The notes under the pieces were generated by a model. It ran no database searches. It saw nothing but the letters and a program-made list of their open reading frames with translations, and had not been told where the DNA came from. From contig JANQKF010000039.1 of the NCBI GenBank assembly GCA_028281285.1, forward strand, positions 40,959-104,958: DNA of 64,000 nucleotides, read 5' to 3'. Source of the stretch: Cyclobacteriaceae bacterium (GTDB lineage Bacteria; Bacteroidota; Bacteroidia; Cytophagales; Cyclobacteriaceae). Shown piece by piece: positions 18,359-26,733 of the stretch (position 1 is its first letter; each line of letters opens with the position of its first letter). A program made the position numbers and the translations under genes.

Positions 18359-19024
18359 ATGGTCTCGCAAGTTCTCGTTCTCATAAAAAAAGAATTGCTC
18401 TCTGAGTGGCGTCAAAAATACGCCTTGAATGGTCTGATATTGTACATTATTAGTACAGTATTCGTATGCTACATGAGTTTCGGTGTTAAAACGGGAACGA
18501 TTGACAAAGTGACATGGAACGCATTGTTCTGGATTATAATTTTGTTCACGGCAGTTAATTCAGTAGCGAAAAGCTTCATTCAGGAAAGCCATGGAAGACT
18601 GTTGTATTATTACAGCATTGCAAAGGCCGAAGCAATTATCCTTTCAAAAATCGTTTATAATTCCCTTCTGCTCCTTGTACTCTCATTGTTCGGTATTTTG
18701 ACTTACACATTGGTAATGGGAAATCCTATCCAAAACCTGTTGCTGTTTTTAACGGCCGTAATACTAGGCTCGATAGGTTTTGCATCCAGTCTGACTTTGA
18801 TTTCTGGTATCGCGGCAAAAGCTTCATCGAGTGGGACATTAATGGCGATTCTGAGTTTCCCGGTTATTTTGCCATTAGTTCTTATGGTCATACGTCTCTC
18901 CAAAAATGCCATGGATGGGATCGATTTATCCGCTAGTACTGATGAAGTCCTGATTCTATTGGCCATCAATATTCTTATTGGAGCAGCCTCCTTCTTGCTT
19001 TTCCCGTATCTCTGGAGGAGTTAA
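18359..19024 (+). CDS. ccmB: heme exporter protein CcmB
   Basis: A 221-residue integral membrane protein with six predicted hydrophobic segments, the same size as E. coli CcmB (220). [20 protein letters not shown] at the N-terminus and the [23 protein letters not shown] loop match the CcmB family. It is the permease of the CcmABC complex that releases heme-loaded CcmE in cytochrome c maturation. The CcmA ATPase is not encoded nearby. A separate promoter seems to precede ccmC 53 bases further on. Confidence 0.85.
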   Translation: MVSQVLVLIKKELLSEWRQKYALNGLILYIISTVFVCYMSFGVKTGTIDKVTWNALFWIIILFTAVNSVAKSFIQESHGRLLYYYSIAKAEAIILSKIVYNSLLLLVLSLFGILTYTLVMGNPIQNLLLFLTAVILGSIGFASSLTLISGIAAKASSSGTLMAILSFPVILPLVLMVIRLSKNAMDGIDLSASTDEVLILLAINILIGAASFLLFPYLWRS

Positions 19025-19076
19025 TTAACCAATCGTAAATTTTTGGCCGGGTTAGGCAAACGGAACCTTTTGTCGT

Positions 19077-19084
19077 TATCTTTG
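19077..19084 (+). promoter_or_regulatory. candidate -7 box for ccmC
   Basis: TATCTTTG followed by CAGCG matches the Bacteroidota -7 element and lies 26 bases before the ccmC ATG. A -33 TTTG at the normal spacing is missing. It could start the ccmCDEF transcript separately from ccmB. Confidence 0.45.
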
Positions 19085-19109
19085 CAGCGACCTTAGCGAA
19101 GACACTAAA

Positions 19110-19787
19110 ATGGCTTCATCTATGAAGAAAAATTGGTGGAAAATATTAGGAGTAGTACTTGTGGCTCATGCACTCATTTCTGGGCTTCTCCTTGACGTCC
19201 CTCGTCTTGATATCCTGAACGAGACAATTCGGAATCTCTACTTTCATGTAACGATGTGGTTTGGAATGATCGCACTATTGACGGCATCAGTGGTATATGC
19301 TGTTAAGTACCTGAGAAGCGGAAATATTGATTTTGATGATAAATCGATCTCATTTGCTAAAATAGGCACCTTATTTGGAATGTTGGGGTTAGTAACTGGT
19401 TCAGTTTGGGCCAATTTTACATGGGGAGAACCCTGGAGTGGTGATCCAAAACAAAATGCATCAGCAATATGTATGCTTATATACTTCGCCTACTTCGTAT
19501 TGAGAAATTCGCTTCAAGATGAACAACAACGAGGAAGAGTTAGTGCTATTTACAATATATTCGCTTATGCAGCTATGATACCGTTATTGTTCATTTTGCC
19601 GCGACTTAGCCCTGATTCGTTGCACCCGGGAAATGGAGGAAACCCAGGGTTTAACATCTATGATTTAGACATTAAGCTTAGAGGAGTTTTTTACCCTGCC
19701 ATCGTAGGATGGACACTTTTGGGAGTTTGGATTGCTACAATACAGTTTAGAATAAGATCGGTTTCAAGAGCTTTAGAAGACAATTAA
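19110..19787 (+). CDS. ccmC: heme handling protein CcmC
   Basis: A 225-residue membrane protein with about six helices. The tryptophan-rich motif WGEPWSGDP (105-113) is a form of the WWD domain. H46 (NLYFHV) and H172 (SLHPG) sit where CcmC has heme-coordinating histidines. CcmC presents heme to CcmE in the periplasm. ccmD follows after 1 base. Confidence 0.9.
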   Translation: MASSMKKNWWKILGVVLVAHALISGLLLDVPRLDILNETIRNLYFHVTMWFGMIALLTASVVYAVKYLRSGNIDFDDKSISFAKIGTLFGMLGLVTGSVWANFTWGEPWSGDPKQNASAICMLIYFAYFVLRNSLQDEQQRGRVSAIYNIFAYAAMIPLLFILPRLSPDSLHPGNGGNPGFNIYDLDIKLRGVFYPAIVGWTLLGVWIATIQFRIRSVSRALEDN

Positions 19788-19788
19788 T

Positions 19789-20043
19789 ATGAGAAGATTA
19801 ATCCTACTAGTCCTGTTATTTGTTTCACTGAGCCTAGAGGCACAAGAAGATGGTTTTAGAGTAACCGAAGAATCATATAACGATCAAAGTGTGGAAATGG
19901 CAGATGCGATGCGCGCAAATGGTAAAATCTACGTGGTAGTGGCCGTAATTGGGGTCATTTTTGCGGGCATTGTGATTTATACCATTTCAGTTGATCGAAA
20001 AGTCAGAAAATTAGAGAAGGAGGTTTTTGAAGAAAAGCCTTAA
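19789..20043 (+). CDS. ccmD: CcmD-like small membrane protein
   Basis: An 84-residue protein with a signal-like N-terminus ending LSLEAQED (glutamine as likely first mature residue) and one membrane helix at about 47-67 (YVVVAVIGVIFAGIVIYTI) followed by a basic coiled tail. Size, position between ccmC and ccmE, and the single helix support CcmD, which helps release holo-CcmE from CcmABC. The cleavable signal is unlike the short E. coli CcmD. Confidence 0.7.
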   Translation: MRRLILLVLLFVSLSLEAQEDGFRVTEESYNDQSVEMADAMRANGKIYVVVAVIGVIFAGIVIYTISVDRKVRKLEKEVFEEKP

Positions 20044-20088
20044 GCTTTAAGTATTTGTGAATTAATTTTACATCCAAATAGAGGGGAT

Positions 20089-20487
20089 ATGAAGAAGTCT
20101 AGCATAATCGGAATCATCGTAATCGCTATTGCCTTAGCTATCATTATTTCCAGTGCAGGAGATGCCAGTAGCTATGTCACTTTTGGAGAGGCCCGGGAAA
20201 TGGCTGAAAGCGGAAGTACAAGCAAAATTCATGTGGTTGGTGAATTGAAAAAGGATGTTCAAGGGCAAGTTGTAGGGGTTAATCCAAGTGCCGATAGAAC
20301 ATCAGTCTCTTTCGTTATGGTTGATGACAATGGCAAGGAACAGACTGTATTTCTAGATGACCCAATGCCGACTGATCTGCTTAGATCGGAAAAAGTAGTT
20401 GTGGTTGGGGCCTACAAAGACGATATGTTTGTGGCAGACAAAGTCCTACTGAAGTGCCCCTCAAAATATGAGGAAACAGCTCTCTAA
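20089..20487 (+). CDS. ccmE: cytochrome c maturation heme chaperone CcmE, Cys-type
   Basis: A 132-residue protein with one N-terminal membrane helix (about 5-23) and an OB-fold domain. The heme-attachment region reads VLLKCPSKYE, so C123-x3-Y127 replaces the H-x3-Y of E. coli CcmE (LAKHDENY). CxxxY forms are known from some archaea and sulfate reducers. The chaperone binds heme covalently and hands it to CcmF. It lies between ccmD and ccmF with short gaps. Confidence 0.85.
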   Translation: MKKSSIIGIIVIAIALAIIISSAGDASSYVTFGEAREMAESGSTSKIHVVGELKKDVQGQVVGVNPSADRTSVSFVMVDDNGKEQTVFLDDPMPTDLLRSEKVVVVGAYKDDMFVADKVLLKCPSKYEETAL

Positions 20488-20502
20488 TCAAAACCCACTT
20501 TC

Positions 20503-23040
20503 ATGATCCACACGGGTATAGGCAATGCCGGCCATCTTTTTGTAATTGTATCTTTTGTCACCTCATTACTGGCTGCTTTTGCTTATTTTAAGGCAAGCAA
20601 TTCCAATGAAATAGGCGATCAACCTTGGATCAAATTTGCGAGAGTCACTTTCTACATCCATGCTGTCGCTATTGTCGGCATTGTAGTTTCGCTCTTCACC
20701 ATTATATATAATCATTATTTCGAGTACCACTATGCCTGGAGTCATTCCTCCTCCACTCTACCGGTGTACTATATGATTTCCTCTTTCTGGGAAGGTCAAG
20801 AAGGAAGCTTCTTATTATGGTTATTCTGGCATGTTGTTCTAGGTCTGGTAATAATCAGAACCAATAAGAAATGGGAAGCTCCAGTAATGACTGTTTTTGC
20901 TACCGTTCAAGCATTTTTGGCCTCCATGATTCTAGGTGTAGTTTTTGGGGATATTAAGCTCGGAAGCTCGCCATTTATGTTGATGCGAGAAGTGTCAAGT
21001 GATCCACGATATCTTATCAATCCGGATTTTGTCGAATTGGATGGCACAGGATTGAACCCTGTTCTGCAAAACTATTGGATGGTTATTCATCCTCCTACAT
21101 TATTTCTTGGTTTTGCGACTACTCTGGTTCCTTTTTCTTACTGTATTGCCGGCCTTTGGAGGAGAGATTTTAAAGACTGGATCAGACCAGCACTACCCTG
21201 GGCAATTTTTTCCGCCTTAGTGTTGGGAGTGGGAATTTTAATGGGTGCATACTGGGCTTATGAAACGCTCAATTTTGGAGGATATTGGAATTGGGATCCC
21301 GTTGAGAATGCAGTTTATGTGCCCTGGCTGATTCTAATAGCGGCCATTCATACAATGATTACCTTTAAGAAGAGTGCAACTGCACTGAAAACCTCCATAA
21401 TACTGGTAATCTCAAGCTTTGTGCTAATCCTTTATTCTACCTTTCTTACTCGTAGTGGGATTCTGGGAGATGCTTCAGTACATTCCTTTACTGATTTGGG
21501 CCTTTCAGGCCAACTTTTAATTTACCTCTTTTTCTTTGTTGCGATATCCATCTTCATATGCGTAAGGGTGTGGAAAGACTTGCCTACTTCAGATAAAGAG
21601 GCGTCTACTTATTCAAGAGAGTTTTGGATTTTTATTGGGGCCCTGACCTTAGTATTAATGGCTTTCCAGGTGATTGTCCCTACTTCGTTTCCAGTCTTTA
21701 ATGAGATTATCGAACTGTTTGGGGGAATTTCGAATATTGCTCCTCCTGCAAACCAAGTTGAGTTTTACTCACAATGGCAACTGTGGTTTGCAATAGGAAT
21801 TGCCCTACTTTCCGGAACAGGTCAATTCTTCTTTTGGAACAAAATGGATAAGGAGAAACTGATCAAGGCGATTACTCCTCCCATTATTATTTCCTTGTTG
21901 GTGGCAGCAATCATTTTCGTAATAGCAAAGATCTATAACCCGGTTTATATCTTAATTCTGACAGCAGGCACTTACTCTATCGTTGCGAATAGTCATATCC
22001 TGATCAATCTGCTCAGAAGTAAGAGCTATAAGCTTACCGGAGGTTCAATCGCACATATTGGTATAGCGATGATGCTCATTGGAATCATGTTCTCCGAAGG
22101 CTACAGCAAGCCAATTTCCCTTGGTACCATGACCATCAAATTTGAATTGTCCGATGAGGACAATTCCACTAATCTCATCCTCTTTTTGAACGAACCAAAA
22201 TATATGGATCGCTATGAGGTGGTTTATCGAAATGAGTTAGTCAAGTCATCGGATGTGAATGGTTATGTCCGCAAGTCAATGCTAGACGATTCGGAAGATC
22301 CTTTCTACAAAATTGTAAAGCAACCGATAATCAAAGAGGGTAAGGTCTTGGCCAATAAGGGTGATACCATTTATTTAAGCAATCCTGAAAACACTTACTA
22401 CCAAATTGATTTCACCGATCGCTTTTCGGGTGAAGAGTTTACTCTTTATCCAAGAGTTCAACAAAACCCAAGCATGGGAGGTGGTTCGATGCATTCACCG
22501 GATATAAGAAAAGAATGGAACCGTGATATTTATACCTATCTTTCCTTTACCACATTGTTGGAAGAAGATATCGATTGGGGCGAAAAAGAAGAAGTTGAAC
22601 TCAGGGTTGGAGATCGGTTTTTCGTGAATGACTATGTCGCTGAATTCAAGAACTTAGAGAGAATTGACAAGGTGAATTTTATAGACCTTGGACCAAATGA
22701 CGTGGCTGTAAAGGCGAGCATTGTTATTTACGGTGAAGAGAATACAGAATACCTAGCGGAACCGCTATATATAATTAAAAACAATCTTGTCAGAAGACCC
22801 CCAGAAGTGATAAAAGAGCTGGCTTCTAAAATTACCCTTGAAAGCATAAATCCGGATAAGAATACAATGACTTTCGGAATAAACACTACTCAAAAGGATC
22901 TCATCATTATCAAAGCCCTCGAAAAGCCTCATATCAATGTGTTATGGATAGGCACTTTTGTTATGGTTGTAGGCTTTGTAATTGCTCTTCGAAGAAGGTA
23001 CATCGAATTTATGCGTATGCGAGACAAAGGGTTAGGTTAG
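20503..23040 (+). CDS. ccmF: cytochrome c heme lyase CcmF
   Basis: An 845-residue multi-pass membrane protein. The WWD domain reads FGGYWNWDPVENA (258-270) and the conserved NYWMVIHPPTLFLGF (190-204) includes a candidate heme-binding histidine, H196. SFWEGQEGSFLLWLFW and RSGILGDASVHSF are also CcmF signatures. The C-terminal third is a large non-membrane domain followed by a last helix (about 815-832). It ligates heme to apocytochrome c. CcmG and CcmH are not adjacent. Confidence 0.95.
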   Translation: MIHTGIGNAGHLFVIVSFVTSLLAAFAYFKASNSNEIGDQPWIKFARVTFYIHAVAIVGIVVSLFTIIYNHYFEYHYAWSHSSSTLPVYYMISSFWEGQEGSFLLWLFWHVVLGLVIIRTNKKWEAPVMTVFATVQAFLASMILGVVFGDIKLGSSPFMLMREVSSDPRYLINPDFVELDGTGLNPVLQNYWMVIHPPTLFLGFATTLVPFSYCIAGLWRRDFKDWIRPALPWAIFSALVLGVGILMGAYWAYETLNFGGYWNWDPVENAVYVPWLILIAAIHTMITFKKSATALKTSIILVISSFVLILYSTFLTRSGILGDASVHSFTDLGLSGQLLIYLFFFVAISIFICVRVWKDLPTSDKEASTYSREFWIFIGALTLVLMAFQVIVPTSFPVFNEIIELFGGISNIAPPANQVEFYSQWQLWFAIGIALLSGTGQFFFWNKMDKEKLIKAITPPIIISLLVAAIIFVIAKIYNPVYILILTAGTYSIVANSHILINLLRSKSYKLTGGSIAHIGIAMMLIGIMFSEGYSKPISLGTMTIKFELSDEDNSTNLILFLNEPKYMDRYEVVYRNELVKSSDVNGYVRKSMLDDSEDPFYKIVKQPIIKEGKVLANKGDTIYLSNPENTYYQIDFTDRFSGEEFTLYPRVQQNPSMGGGSMHSPDIRKEWNRDIYTYLSFTTLLEEDIDWGEKEEVELRVGDRFFVNDYVAEFKNLERIDKVNFIDLGPNDVAVKASIVIYGEENTEYLAEPLYIIKNNLVRRPPEVIKELASKITLESINPDKNTMTFGINTTQKDLIIIKALEKPHINVLWIGTFVMVVGFVIALRRRYIEFMRMRDKGLG

Positions 23041-23110
23041 CCCTTCATCAAGGAGTCGTTCACATCCAGATAAAAAATAGCTAAGTTGGTCTAATCTCAA
23101 CAACCAGCTT

Positions 23111-24406
23111 ATGAGCAATTCAAGAAGATCATTTATCCGGAAGTCTTTTCTTACTGCCGGCACACTTTCAGTGTCTTCCCTCTTCCAGAAATCTATTGCG
23201 GAAGATATTAAAGATGCCCTGATCGGGCTTAATGAACTCTCACCTCTTGAGGCTGCACAAAATGAAGAGCTTTGGGCAAGAATTCAACAGGCCTACACTA
23301 CATCGAATGCTATTATCAACCTGAATAATGGAGGTGTTAGCCCTCAACCAAAAGTGGTACAAGACGCAGCCAAACGATACTATACCTATTGCAATGAAGC
23401 TCCCTCTTATTACATGTGGAGGATTTTAGACCAAGGTAGAGAACCTCTTAGGGCAAAATTGGCCGATCTGGCCGGTTGTTCTCCTGATGAGTTAGCCATC
23501 AATAGAAACACAACTGAAGCCATCAATACAGTAATTTTCGGGCTGGACTTGAAAGCAGGGGATGAAGTGGTGCTCACCAAATACGACTATCCCAATATGA
23601 TCAATGCCTGGCGACAAAGAGAGCGTAGAGACGGAGTAGTTTTGAAATGGCTTGATTTTGATATCCCAATGGAAAGTGATGATGAGATTATCAAAAAATT
23701 CAACAATGCAATCACTCCACGAACCCGGGTGTTTCACATCACTCAAATGATCAACTGGACCGGTCACATCATGCCGGCCAAAAGGCTATGTGAACTAGCC
23801 AGAAAGAACAACATAGAGTCTATTGTGGATGGCGCTCATACGTTCGGACATCTGGATTTTAGAATCCCGGATCTGGGTTGTGATTATTTTGGTACTAGTC
23901 TACACAAATGGTTGTGTGCACCATTCGGTACAGGGCTACTATATATTCGAAAAGAGAAGATTAAGGACGTTTGGCCATTATTGGCATCACCGGAAAACCA
24001 AACCGACAACATCCGAAAATTCGAAAACATTGGTACACGTTCTTTCGCTATTGAGCAGGCCATCGGATCGGCCATTGATTTTCATAATGCAATTGGTTCC
24101 GCCAGAAAGGAAGCGCGCCTGAAATATCTGAAGACCTATTGGACGGATGCGGTAAAAGACATCCCGAAAATCAAATTCTATACGAGTCTGAAACCAGAAT
24201 TGAGCGGGGCGCTATTTAATTTTGGCATTGAGGGAATGGATGCAGGCCCTGTTCATAACAAACTCTTCATTGGATACAAAATCCATACAAGTCCAATAAA
24301 ATGGGAAAAGGTCAACGGGCCACGGATCACCCCACATGTATACACAAAGAAATACGACATGGATAGACTTATAACAGCTATTAAAAAGATAGCCGATGGG
24401 GCATAA
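23111..24406 (+). CDS. Tat-exported class V aminotransferase-fold protein
   Basis: A 431-residue PLP enzyme related to isopenicillin N epimerase and cysteine desulfurases. The N-terminus (NSRRSFIRKSFLTAG) is a twin-arginine signal. D240 in IVDGAHTFGH and K266 in GTSLHKWLCAPFG are the PLP-binding aspartate and lysine. The reaction is unknown: this subgroup is annotated by fold. It has its own 70-base upstream gap after ccmF, without a recognisable promoter. Export of a folded, cofactor-loaded enzyme to the periplasm agrees with the Tat signal. Confidence 0.75.
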   Translation: MSNSRRSFIRKSFLTAGTLSVSSLFQKSIAEDIKDALIGLNELSPLEAAQNEELWARIQQAYTTSNAIINLNNGGVSPQPKVVQDAAKRYYTYCNEAPSYYMWRILDQGREPLRAKLADLAGCSPDELAINRNTTEAINTVIFGLDLKAGDEVVLTKYDYPNMINAWRQRERRDGVVLKWLDFDIPMESDDEIIKKFNNAITPRTRVFHITQMINWTGHIMPAKRLCELARKNNIESIVDGAHTFGHLDFRIPDLGCDYFGTSLHKWLCAPFGTGLLYIRKEKIKDVWPLLASPENQTDNIRKFENIGTRSFAIEQAIGSAIDFHNAIGSARKEARLKYLKTYWTDAVKDIPKIKFYTSLKPELSGALFNFGIEGMDAGPVHNKLFIGYKIHTSPIKWEKVNGPRITPHVYTKKYDMDRLITAIKKIADGA

Positions 24407-24410
24407 TGTC

Positions 24411-24418
24411 TATCTTTG
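24411..24418 (+). promoter_or_regulatory. candidate -7 box for the DUF2520 gene
   Basis: TATCTTTG matches TAnnTTTG and lies 16 bases before the ATG at 24435. It directly follows the stop of the preceding gene, and no -33 element is evident. Confidence 0.4.
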
Positions 24419-24434
24419 ACCCACTGACATAGTG

Positions 24435-25217
24435 ATGGGTTATAAAATTGCACTTATTGGCACTGGTAATGTGGCTTGGAATCTTGCAAGGATTTTGGAA
24501 AACTCAGGGCATTCAATATCTGACCTCTATGGCCGAGATAAGAAGTTAGTCAAGAACATAAGCTCATCGCTATTCAACATCACCGAATGGAATAGCCTCG
24601 ATATGAGGCATGCTGATGCGGAAGTTTTCATATTGGCAATCACTGATCAATCTATTGCAGAGGTTGCAGAAGAGATCCAGCTTCCAGAGGGATCAATTTT
24701 GGCACACACCTCAGGCTCTGTATCAATGGACAAATTGAATTACTCCGGCACTGAAGACTATGGTGTATTTTATCCTCTACAAACCTTCAGCAAAGGCAAG
24801 ACTGTCGATTTGGACCAAGTCCCTATTTGTATTGAAGGAAATACTGAAAGGGCCTTGTCAATACTCGAAACTCTGGCAAAATCCATCAGTGATTCTGTTC
24901 ATCCGGTCAACAGTGATCAGCGAAGGTCGATTCACTTGGCAGCCGTATTCGCATGTAATTTTACAAACCACATGTTCACCATCTCAAAAGAAATCCTACA
25001 TTCCAATGAACTCGGATTTAATATCCTTCAACCTTTGATTGTGGAAACTCTGAATAAATCTTTGGAAGTTGGCCCGGAAAACGCTCAAACAGGCCCTGCC
25101 AGGCGCAAGGATCTGGAAACCCTGGATAAACAATTCAAAGCGCTTAGCAATGATCCAGAGGTAGCTGAAATCTATCGACAGATCTCCCAGAACATCATTG
25201 ACTATTATTCTGACTAA
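24435..25217 (+). CDS. Rossmann-fold DUF2520 protein
   Basis: A 260-residue protein (start at ATG 24435; the codon before it is GTG). IALIGTGNVAWNLARILENSG binds a dinucleotide, FILAITDQSIAEVAEEI continues the Rossmann fold, and the C-terminal half (GVFYPLQTFSKGKTVD, RSIHLAAVFACNFTNHM, QTGPARRKD) is the DUF2520 signature. It resembles F420- or NADP-dependent reductases such as ProC and ketopantoate reductase, but no reaction is established. It lies 41 bases before the prenyltransferase gene, which has its own -7 box. Confidence 0.8.
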   Translation: MGYKIALIGTGNVAWNLARILENSGHSISDLYGRDKKLVKNISSSLFNITEWNSLDMRHADAEVFILAITDQSIAEVAEEIQLPEGSILAHTSGSVSMDKLNYSGTEDYGVFYPLQTFSKGKTVDLDQVPICIEGNTERALSILETLAKSISDSVHPVNSDQRRSIHLAAVFACNFTNHMFTISKEILHSNELGFNILQPLIVETLNKSLEVGPENAQTGPARRKDLETLDKQFKALSNDPEVAEIYRQISQNIIDYYSD

Positions 25218-25233
25218 AAAAATTAAACCGACT

Positions 25234-25241
25234 TACCTTTG
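25234..25241 (+). promoter_or_regulatory. candidate -7 box for the UbiA-family gene
   Basis: TACCTTTG followed by TATCG matches TAnnTTTG, 17 bases before the ATG at 25259. No -33 TTTG is seen at the expected distance. Confidence 0.45.
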
Positions 25242-25258
25242 TATCGTAAATCAAGACG

Positions 25259-26119
25259 ATGCAAACTGCTTCAGTAACGAGTCCCAGGTTCTTCTTCAAT
25301 TACTTGAAAATGATTCGAGTGGTCAATCTCGCTATTGTGGCAATCACCCAATATTTGACCGCAATATTTCTAGTTGGGCTTGACAGAAATTGGTTAGATG
25401 TTCTTACCGATAAGGGTTTTTTTCTGCTTGTGTCTTCGACAGTAATGATTGCTAGTGCCGGATACATCATCAACGATTACTATGATGTCAAAATAGATTT
25501 CGTGAACAAACCCGATCGAGTTGTGGTGGGTAAGGCACTCAGCAGAAGATGGGTCTTGGTAGGACATACTTTTCTGAATCTTCTTGGAATAGCCATTGGC
25601 TTTTATCTTTCCCCAATCATTGGCATAATCAACTTTTTTTCTGCCTTCGGTCTATGGTTATACTCAAACCAGCTGAAAAGACTTCCATTCATTGGCAATT
25701 TCACCATTGCGGCCTTAACCGCTTTGACATTATTATTGGTCGGTCAGTACTTCTCAGAAAGGGCATACCTGATTCTTTGTTATGCCATATTTGCGGGATT
25801 TATCACTTTGATTCGCGAGATAATAAAGGATATGGAAGACCTCAAAGGTGACGAACGCTATGGCCTTAAGACCTTGCCAATAACCTGGGGAATCCCAAAA
25901 ACCAAGAGATTCATCTATCTGATTGCCTTTACATTTGCTATTACGGTGTTTATAATGATGTGGAAAATAAGTATTGTTCTTCCACTGGTACTTTCTGTGA
26001 TCCTATTTTTCCTGATATTAGCAATCCAAAGGTCGGATACCGTCAAAGCATATAGTAGACTTAGTACAGTATGTAAAGTCATAATGCTTTTGGGGGTAAT
26101 CAGTATGATTTTTATATGA
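25259..26119 (+). CDS. UbiA-family prenyltransferase
   Basis: A 286-residue membrane protein with about eight helices. The first aspartate motif is N72-D73-x2-D76-x3-D80 (INDYYDVKIDFVNKPDR), and the second is KDMEDLKGDERYG around 190-202. Both bind Mg-prenyl diphosphate. Bacteroidota homologues are often named geranylgeranylglycerol-phosphate geranylgeranyltransferase, but the acceptor is not shown, and menaquinone or another lipid is possible. Its stop overlaps the purN start (ATGA). Confidence 0.75.
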   Translation: MQTASVTSPRFFFNYLKMIRVVNLAIVAITQYLTAIFLVGLDRNWLDVLTDKGFFLLVSSTVMIASAGYIINDYYDVKIDFVNKPDRVVVGKALSRRWVLVGHTFLNLLGIAIGFYLSPIIGIINFFSAFGLWLYSNQLKRLPFIGNFTIAALTALTLLLVGQYFSERAYLILCYAIFAGFITLIREIIKDMEDLKGDERYGLKTLPITWGIPKTKRFIYLIAFTFAITVFIMMWKISIVLPLVLSVILFFLILAIQRSDTVKAYSRLSTVCKVIMLLGVISMIFI

Positions 26120-26703
26120 CAAAAAAGAGAATTGCAATTTTCGCCTCGGGAAGTGGCACCAACGCCCAGAAAATACTAGAGCGCTTTCAAAATCATGCTG
26201 ATATCGAGATAAGTCTTCTCCTGAGTAATAAAAAAGATGCTTATGCTTTAGAAAGGGCCAGAGCCTTCAATGTTCGAACTGTCGTCTTCAACAGGTACGA
26301 GTTTTATAAGTCCGACTTTGTACTTGATACGCTCATTCGAGACAGGATAGATCTTATTGTCCTTGCTGGATTCATGTGGTTGGTACCGACCAACATGGTA
26401 GAAGAATTTTCCAACAAAATCATCAATATTCACCCCGCTCTGCTGCCAAAATATGGGGGGAAAGGAATGTACGGGCGTCACGTGCATAAAGCAGTAAAGG
26501 AATCCGGAGAATCCGAGACGGGCATCACCATTCATTGGGTAAATGAAAACTACGATGAAGGTGATATCATCGCACAATACCGGTGTGAGTTACAAGCTTC
26601 TGACGATGAAGATGAGATTGCTCGAAAAGTGCATGTTTTAGAGCATAAATATTATCCGGAAGTCATTGAGAATCTGGTATTAAAATCAACTAAAAATAAT
26701 TAG
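26116..26703 (+). CDS. purN: phosphoribosylglycinamide formyltransferase
   Basis: A 195-residue GART. FASGSGTNAQ (9-18) binds the GAR phosphate and NIHPALLPKYGGKGMYG carries the catalytic asparagine and histidine; ETGITIHWVNENYDEG completes the active site. It formylates GAR with 10-formyl-THF in purine synthesis. It is coupled by a 4-base overlap to the prenyltransferase gene and is followed by purH. Confidence 0.95.
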   Translation: MTKKRIAIFASGSGTNAQKILERFQNHADIEISLLLSNKKDAYALERARAFNVRTVVFNRYEFYKSDFVLDTLIRDRIDLIVLAGFMWLVPTNMVEEFSNKIINIHPALLPKYGGKGMYGRHVHKAVKESGESETGITIHWVNENYDEGDIIAQYRCELQASDDEDEIARKVHVLEHKYYPEVIENLVLKSTKNN

Positions 26704-26708
26704 ATTTG
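26701..26708 (+). promoter_or_regulatory. candidate -7 box for purH
   Basis: TAGATTTG matches TAnnTTTG; its first bases overlap the purN stop codon. It lies 25 bases before the purH ATG at 26734. No -33 TTTG is seen at normal spacing. Confidence 0.4.
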
Positions 26709-26733
26709 CGACTTATTGAATACCCCCTCTTTC

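Noticed and set aside
18308..18415. 36-codon N-terminal extension of the cysC frame
   Set aside because: It covers both divergent promoters and the start of ccmB; the DUF2061 domain begins right after the ATG at 18307.
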